Assembly: GCF_900199635.1 (NCBI RefSeq)
Contig: NZ_LT962687.1
Location: forward strand, 1,597,501-1,661,500
Source: Anaerotruncus massiliensis (ex Togo et al. 2026)
GTDB taxonomy: Bacteria; Bacillota; Clostridia; Oscillospirales; Ruminococcaceae
Direction: 5' to 3'
Length of the DNA stretch: 64,000 nucleotides
Part shown: piece after piece, positions 59,849 through 64,000 of the stretch
How the letters are laid out: each line of letters begins with the position of its first letter
Position numbering within the stretch: position 1 is the stretch's first letter
Made by a program: the position numbers and the translations under genes
Notes under the pieces: model-generated
What the model was told of the DNA's origin: nothing
What the model saw: only the letters and a program-made list of their open reading frames with translations
The model's database searches: none

Positions 59849-60067
59849 ATGGCGAAGAACAACAACCGTTCCGAACAGAACAGCCTGAGAAACGAGCAGA
59901 ATAATTCTTCCAATCGTTTCAGCAACGAGCAGAACAATTCTTCCAACCGTTTCAGCAACGAGCAGAATAACTCCTCCAACCGTTTCAGCAACGAGCAGAA
60001 CAGCTCCTCCAACAACAACCAGAAATCCTCCCAGGCGAAGAAGAACCGTAACGAGCTGTCCGACTAA
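59849..60067 (+). CDS. Asn/Ser-rich repeat protein, 72 residues
   Basis: Small, very polar protein: 72 residues with three full 11-residue repeats of NEQNNSSNRFS and a partial fourth, then KKNRNELSD. No hydrophobic segment or cysteine. GAGGTGA lies eight bases before ATG 59849, and a terminator follows, so it is likely a real gene. The composition (Asn, Gln, Ser, with aromatic Phe at each repeat) recalls gamma-type small acid-soluble spore proteins. A GGAATA/GAATAATA pair upstream (59784-59816) could be a forespore promoter. Both points are suggestions only. Confidence 0.75.
   Translation: MAKNNNRSEQNSLRNEQNNSSNRFSNEQNNSSNRFSNEQNNSSNRFSNEQNSSSNNNQKSSQAKKNRNELSD
59891..60010 (+). repeat. 33-bp tandem coding repeat
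   Basis: Three copies of a 33-base unit begin at 59891, 59924 and 59957, with a partial fourth at 59990-60010. They encode NEQNNSSNRFS. Copies differ mostly at third codon positions (aat/aac, tct/tcc), which suggests selection on the protein. Confidence 0.9.
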
Positions 60068-60091
60068 GGCCATTTCGTCTGATAGAGCGCC

Positions 60092-60137
60092 GAAAGCCCC
60101 CGGATATCCCGCCGCGCGCGGCAGATCCGGGGGCTTT
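60092..60137 (+). terminator. Hairpin after the repeat-protein gene
   Basis: A 14-bp stem (GAAAGCCCCCGGAT / ATCCGGGGGCTTTC) with a long GC-rich loop that can itself fold, 24 bases after the stop. A T-run is absent directly after it; a second strong terminator follows at 60153. Confidence 0.6.
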
Positions 60138-60152
60138 CCCTCGCTGTTTTTC

Positions 60153-60190
60153 AAAGAGGGCCGGCCGCGCGTGCGGCCGGCCCTCTTTTT
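60153..60190. terminator. Bidirectional terminator
   Basis: A 16-bp perfect stem (core GAGGGCCGGCCGC / GCGGCCGGCCCTC, 60153-60188) with a 4-base loop and T-runs on both sides. It ends the repeat-protein transcript (plus) and the yitT-side operon (minus). Confidence 0.92.
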
Positions 60191-61061
60191 ATCCGGTGAT
60201 CGGCTTGAAGCCCAGCCCGATCACCTCGGTGGAATCGGTCACGATGATGAAGGCCGCGGGGTCGACCTCGTGGATGATCTTCTTGAGCGGATGGTACTGC
60301 TGGCGGCGCACCGCCACGAGCAGGACCTGCGCGTCGCTCTGTGTGAACGCCCCGGTCGACTTGAGAAGGGTGCAGCCGCGTTCCAGCTCCGCCATCACCC
60401 GCTTGGCGATCGTCTGGGAGTCCCGCGACATGACGTAGATGAGCTTCCCGGTATCCATGCCGTAGAGGATGCCGTCGATCACCTTGGAGGCGGTAAAGAC
60501 CGCCACCATGCCGTAGAGGGCCGTTTCGATGCGCCCGAAGACCGCCGCCGAAATGAGGATGACCACCACGTCGATCGACATCAGGATTCTGCCGAGCGGG
60601 ATATAGGGATACCGGAGCTGGAGCACCCGGGAGACGATATCGCTGCCGCCCGTCGTGGAGCCGCGCAGGAAGACGACCGCCATCCCCGCGCCCATGAGCA
60701 CGCCGCCGAAGAGCGCGGCAAGCAGCGGGTCGCCCGTGTAGGCGGGCAGCGGCGCGGCGGCGTAGTCGATCATGACGGACAGGACGACCACCGTCTTGAG
60801 GGTGCGCAGGGCGAACCGCCTGCCGAGGAACCGGAGCCCGACCAGCAGCAGCGGGATATTGATGAAGAAGGACCAGACGCCGATCGGGACCTGCGTCAGG
60901 TAGTTGAGCACCACCGCAAGGCCGCTCACGCCGCCCGGCGCGATCTGGTTGGGGGCGATAAACATCTGCATCCCCACGGCGAAGGCAAAGCTGCCCACCC
61001 CGTCGAAGGCAAGCTCCACCAGCAGTTCCCACAGCGTTTTGCGCAGTCCCGCTCTCTCCAA
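60189..61061 (-). CDS. YitT family membrane protein
   Basis: 290-residue protein with about five membrane helices and a C-terminal cytoplasmic DUF2179 domain. Blocks are FAVGMQMFIAPNQIAPGGVSG, INIPLLLVGLRFLGRRFALR and RGSTTGGSDIVSRVLQLRYP, in each case within the first 180 residues. The C-terminal part has VMSRDSQTIAKRVMAELERG and ends VIGLGFKPITG. Function unknown. It lies 10 bases after mrnC and ends at a strong terminator, probably the last gene of the obgE operon. Confidence 0.9.
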   Translation of the reverse strand: MERAGLRKTLWELLVELAFDGVGSFAFAVGMQMFIAPNQIAPGGVSGLAVVLNYLTQVPIGVWSFFINIPLLLVGLRFLGRRFALRTLKTVVVLSVMIDYAAAPLPAYTGDPLLAALFGGVLMGAGMAVVFLRGSTTGGSDIVSRVLQLRYPYIPLGRILMSIDVVVILISAAVFGRIETALYGMVAVFTASKVIDGILYGMDTGKLIYVMSRDSQTIAKRVMAELERGCTLLKSTGAFTQSDAQVLLVAVRRQQYHPLKKIIHEVDPAAFIIVTDSTEVIGLGFKPITG

Positions 61062-61071
61062 CGCGATCCCC

Positions 61072-61473
61072 CTACCCTTCCGCCGCGGCGCAGGCCAGGT
61101 CGAAAAGCTCCCCGATGCGCTCCGTCTCGCCCTTGAGATAGAGATAGCCGAAGAGCGCCTCCACGCCGGTGGCGCGGCGGTAATCGGCGAGCGCCGCGTG
61201 CTTGGGGGAGCTGGTGGCGTTGGCGTTGCGCCCGCGCTTGTAGACGGCGAGCTCCTCCTCGGTGAGCGCGCCTGAGATGCGCTCGAACGCGTCCGACTGG
61301 GCCGCCGCGTTGACGAGCTTCACCGCCTTGCGGTGCATGTCGTTGACGGGGCGGTTGCCCTCCGCCACGACCCGCTGGCGCACGCACAGCTCATAGACCG
61401 CGTCCCCCAGAAAGGCGAGGGTCAGCGGGCTTAAGAGCTTCGGATTCTGTTCCTGCGGTTTCATATCGAGCAT
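61072..61473 (-). CDS. mrnC: Mini-ribonuclease 3
   Basis: RNase III catalytic domain without RNA-binding domain, used for 23S rRNA maturation in Bacillota. 133 residues. The active-site region is LAFLGDAVYELCVRQRVV and the second acidic patch is GVEALFGYLYL. NANATSSPKHAALADYRRAT is typical. It lies 12 bases after obgE. The organism thus has both rnc and mrnC. Confidence 0.95.
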   Translation of the reverse strand: MLDMKPQEQNPKLLSPLTLAFLGDAVYELCVRQRVVAEGNRPVNDMHRKAVKLVNAAAQSDAFERISGALTEEELAVYKRGRNANATSSPKHAALADYRRATGVEALFGYLYLKGETERIGELFDLACAAAEG

Positions 61474-61485
61474 AAAAGCCGTCCT

Positions 61486-62793
<1,308 letters not shown>

Positions 62794-62814
62794 TTAGGAT
62801 GCCCCAATAAAGAA

Positions 62815-62842
62815 CAAAAATCCCGAGTGTTTCCACTCGGGA
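62815..62842 (-). terminator. Terminator between rpmA and obgE
   Basis: A 9-bp stem (TCCCGAGTG / CACTCGGGA, 62821-62842) with a 4-base loop, followed on the minus strand by TTTTTG. It lies 16 bases after rpmA, so only part of the transcription from the rplU promoter should reach obgE. Confidence 0.88.
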
Positions 62843-62858
62843 CTTGCTGCAAAAATGA

Positions 62859-63116
62859 TTACTGGACAGGAACGATCGAGACCTTCTTGCGGTCGCGACC
62901 GAGGCGCTCGAATTTCACTTTCCCGTCGCTCAGGGCGAAGAGGGTGTCGTCGGAGCCCCTGCCGACGTTGGTGCCCGGATGGATATGAGTGCCCCTCTGG
63001 CGGACGAGGATGTTGCCGGCAAGCACGAACTGGCCATCAGCACGCTTCACGCCAAGGCGTTTGGATTCGGAATCGCGTCCGTTCTTGGTAGAACCTACAC
63101 CTTTTTTATGTGCCAT
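62859..63116 (-). CDS. rpmA: 50S ribosomal protein L27, without N-terminal extension
   Basis: L27 at the peptidyl-transferase centre, 85 residues, starting [20 protein letters not shown]. Most Bacillota L27 has an extra N-terminal peptide (ending in an FF/A-like cut site) removed by the protease Prp. Here the protein starts directly at the mature sequence. Prp is normally encoded between rplU and rpmA; here only 29 bases separate them. So neither precursor nor protease is present at this locus. Confidence 0.98.
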   Translation of the reverse strand: MAHKKGVGSTKNGRDSESKRLGVKRADGQFVLAGNILVRQRGTHIHPGTNVGRGSDDTLFALSDGKVKFERLGRDRKKVSIVPVQ

Positions 63117-63145
63117 TTAAAACACCTCTGCTTTCCTTTCTACGA

Positions 63146-63457
63146 TTAAGCCTTGATCGACTGGATTTCGACCTTCGTATACGGCTGGCGGTGGCCCAGC
63201 TTGCGGGCGGAGCCCTTCTTCGGACGGTAGGTGAAGACGGTGATCTTCTTGGCCTTGCCGTTCCTGAGCACCTTGCCGGTCACGGTCGCGCCCGCCACGG
63301 TGGGGGCTCCGACGACCACGCCGTCGTCCTTGCCGACTGCGAGGACCTGGTCGAAATTCACGGTTGCGTCAACCTCGGCGTCGAGCTTCTCGATAAAAAC
63401 AACATCGCCTTCAGAAACGCGATACTGCTTTCCGCCTGTGCAAATGACTGCGTACAT
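63146..63457 (-). CDS. rplU: 50S ribosomal protein L21
   Basis: L21, 103 residues starting [20 protein letters not shown], with the conserved C-terminal [19 protein letters not shown]. First gene of the rplU-rpmA unit behind a consensus promoter. The leader of about 75 bases holds a GC-rich stretch that might form an L21-type control element, but no clear structure stood out. Confidence 0.99.
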   Translation of the reverse strand: MYAVICTGGKQYRVSEGDVVFIEKLDAEVDATVNFDQVLAVGKDDGVVVGAPTVAGATVTGKVLRNGKAKKITVFTYRPKKGSARKLGHRQPYTKVEIQSIKA

Positions 63458-63538
63458 TCTGTTTCCTCATTTCAATAGACTCGCTGCGGTCAGGCGGCGT
63501 ATGGGCGCACTTATAGCCTGAAACATGCGGCAAGTGAT

Positions 63539-63567
63539 ATTTTAGCATACCGGGGCTCCCATGTCAA
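63539..63567 (-). promoter_or_regulatory. Consensus promoter of rplU-rpmA
   Basis: TTGACA (63562-63567), 17 bases and TAAAAT (63539-63544) on the minus strand, about 82 bases before rplU. It lies 30 bases after the folD stop. Confidence 0.85.
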
Positions 63568-63596
63568 GGGACGAGAGGTATTTTCAGGCGTTTCTC

Positions 63597-64000
63597 TCAC
63601 TTTTTGGCGGCGGTGATGGTATTCCTCATCAGCATCGTGATCGTCATGGGGCCGACGCCGCCGGGCACCGGCGTGATCGCGCCCGCGACCTCGGAGACCT
63701 CCGCAAAGTCGACGTCGCCGCACAGCTTGCCGTTCTCGTCGCGGTTCATTCCCACGTCGATGACGACCGCGCCGGGCTTCACCATGTCGGCGGTGACGAA
63801 CTTCGCCCTGCCGACCGCGACGACGAGGATGTCGGCGCGCCGGGTGACGGAGGGCAGGTCGGCGGTGCGGCTGTGGCAGATCGTGACGGTGCCGTGCTGG
63901 TGGAGCAGGAGCATGGCCATCGGCTTGCCGACGATGTTGCTGCGCCCCACGACGACGCACTCCCTGCCCTTCACCTCGATGCCGGTCGATTTGATCAGCT
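63597..64000 (-). CDS. folD: FolD, methylenetetrahydrofolate dehydrogenase/cyclohydrolase (partial)
   Basis: C-terminal part (about 134 residues) of the bifunctional folate enzyme; the rest lies beyond the right edge. Visible are [18 protein letters not shown], the NADP-binding Rossmann region ([14 protein letters not shown]), [15 protein letters not shown] and the signature [14 protein letters not shown]. The partial codon at the edge means the true start is not seen. It supplies 5,10-methylene-THF, the donor used by TrmFO and thymidylate synthase. Confidence 0.95.
   Translation of the reverse strand, partial: LIKSTGIEVKGRECVVVGRSNIVGKPMAMLLLHQHGTVTICHSRTADLPSVTRRADILVVAVGRAKFVTADMVKPGAVVIDVGMNRDENGKLCGDVDFAEVSEVAGAITPVPGGVGPMTITMLMRNTITAAKK

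Noticed and set aside
59824-60018. Leu-rich repeat frame opposite the Asn-rich gene
   Set aside because: It is the complement of the 33-bp repeat, starts at a TTG and overlaps the plausible plus-strand gene.

Overview
The window is a GC-rich chromosomal segment from a strictly anaerobic Clostridia-type Bacillota. An Oscillospiraceae-like member is likely, but this is inferred from gene content and base composition, not from a marker search. Supporting traits are the Rnf complex, two different ferredoxin-dependent 2-oxoacid oxidoreductases, [FeFe]-hydrogenase maturases, a reverse rubrerythrin, AddAB rather than RecBCD, and the Bacillota gene order yhbY-nadD-yqeK-rsfS. I saw no rRNA, tRNA, CRISPR array, insertion sequence or prophage. 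Nearly all of the DNA is ordinary, densely packed core chromosome.

Layout. 1-4400 (minus): start of the rnf operon (apbE, Gx-type membrane protein, rnfC, rnfD, partial rnfG). 4500-9340 (minus): acidic zinc-ribbon protein, efp, M24 peptidase, two tandem aroQ paralogues, an endonuclease IV-like protein, yqeG, rpsU. 9490-26400 (minus): one long housekeeping block read right to left as dprA, topA, trmFO, plsX, rnc, Elp3-like radical SAM, smc, ftsY, rdgB, yhbY, nadD, yqeK, rsfS, leuS. 26430-35500 (minus): a TrmH-type methyltransferase, then infC-rpmI-rplT with an attenuator-bearing leader and an AUU start codon, then addB-addA. 35600-39000 (minus): a four-subunit VOR/KOR-type oxidoreductase headed by a P-loop ATPase gene. 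39180-44620: a tiny membrane protein, putP (plus), LUD protein, HAD phosphatase, TPM and LemA proteins, GNAT. 44700-48870 (plus): [FeFe]-hydrogenase maturation operon (TM1266-like regulator, hydE, hydG, hydF) preceded by a 210-nt leader with an intrinsic terminator. 49000-51460 (plus): polar amino-acid ABC importer. 51510-56490: DUF1846 protein (minus) divergent from a two-gene fused pyruvate-synthase-like enzyme (plus). 56730-58740 (plus): pyridoxamine kinase, ECF S component, small radical SAM protein. 58780-60070: small basic protein, reverse rubrerythrin under a palindromic operator, Asn-rich repeat protein. 60190-64000 (minus): yitT, mrnC, obgE, rpmA, rplU and partial folD.

How it fits together. 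The oxidoreductases reduce ferredoxin. Rnf and the [FeFe] hydrogenase matured by HydEFG are the expected ferredoxin sinks, and ApbE supplies the covalent FMN of RnfG and RnfD. The reverse rubrerythrin is the oxygen/peroxide defence. No wholly new multigene system is evident. The best leads are regulatory: the structured leader of the hydrogenase-maturation operon, the double palindrome on the rubrerythrin promoter, and the infC leader. Others are the diverged second AroQ, L27 without its usual extension and protease gene, and several unassigned small proteins.
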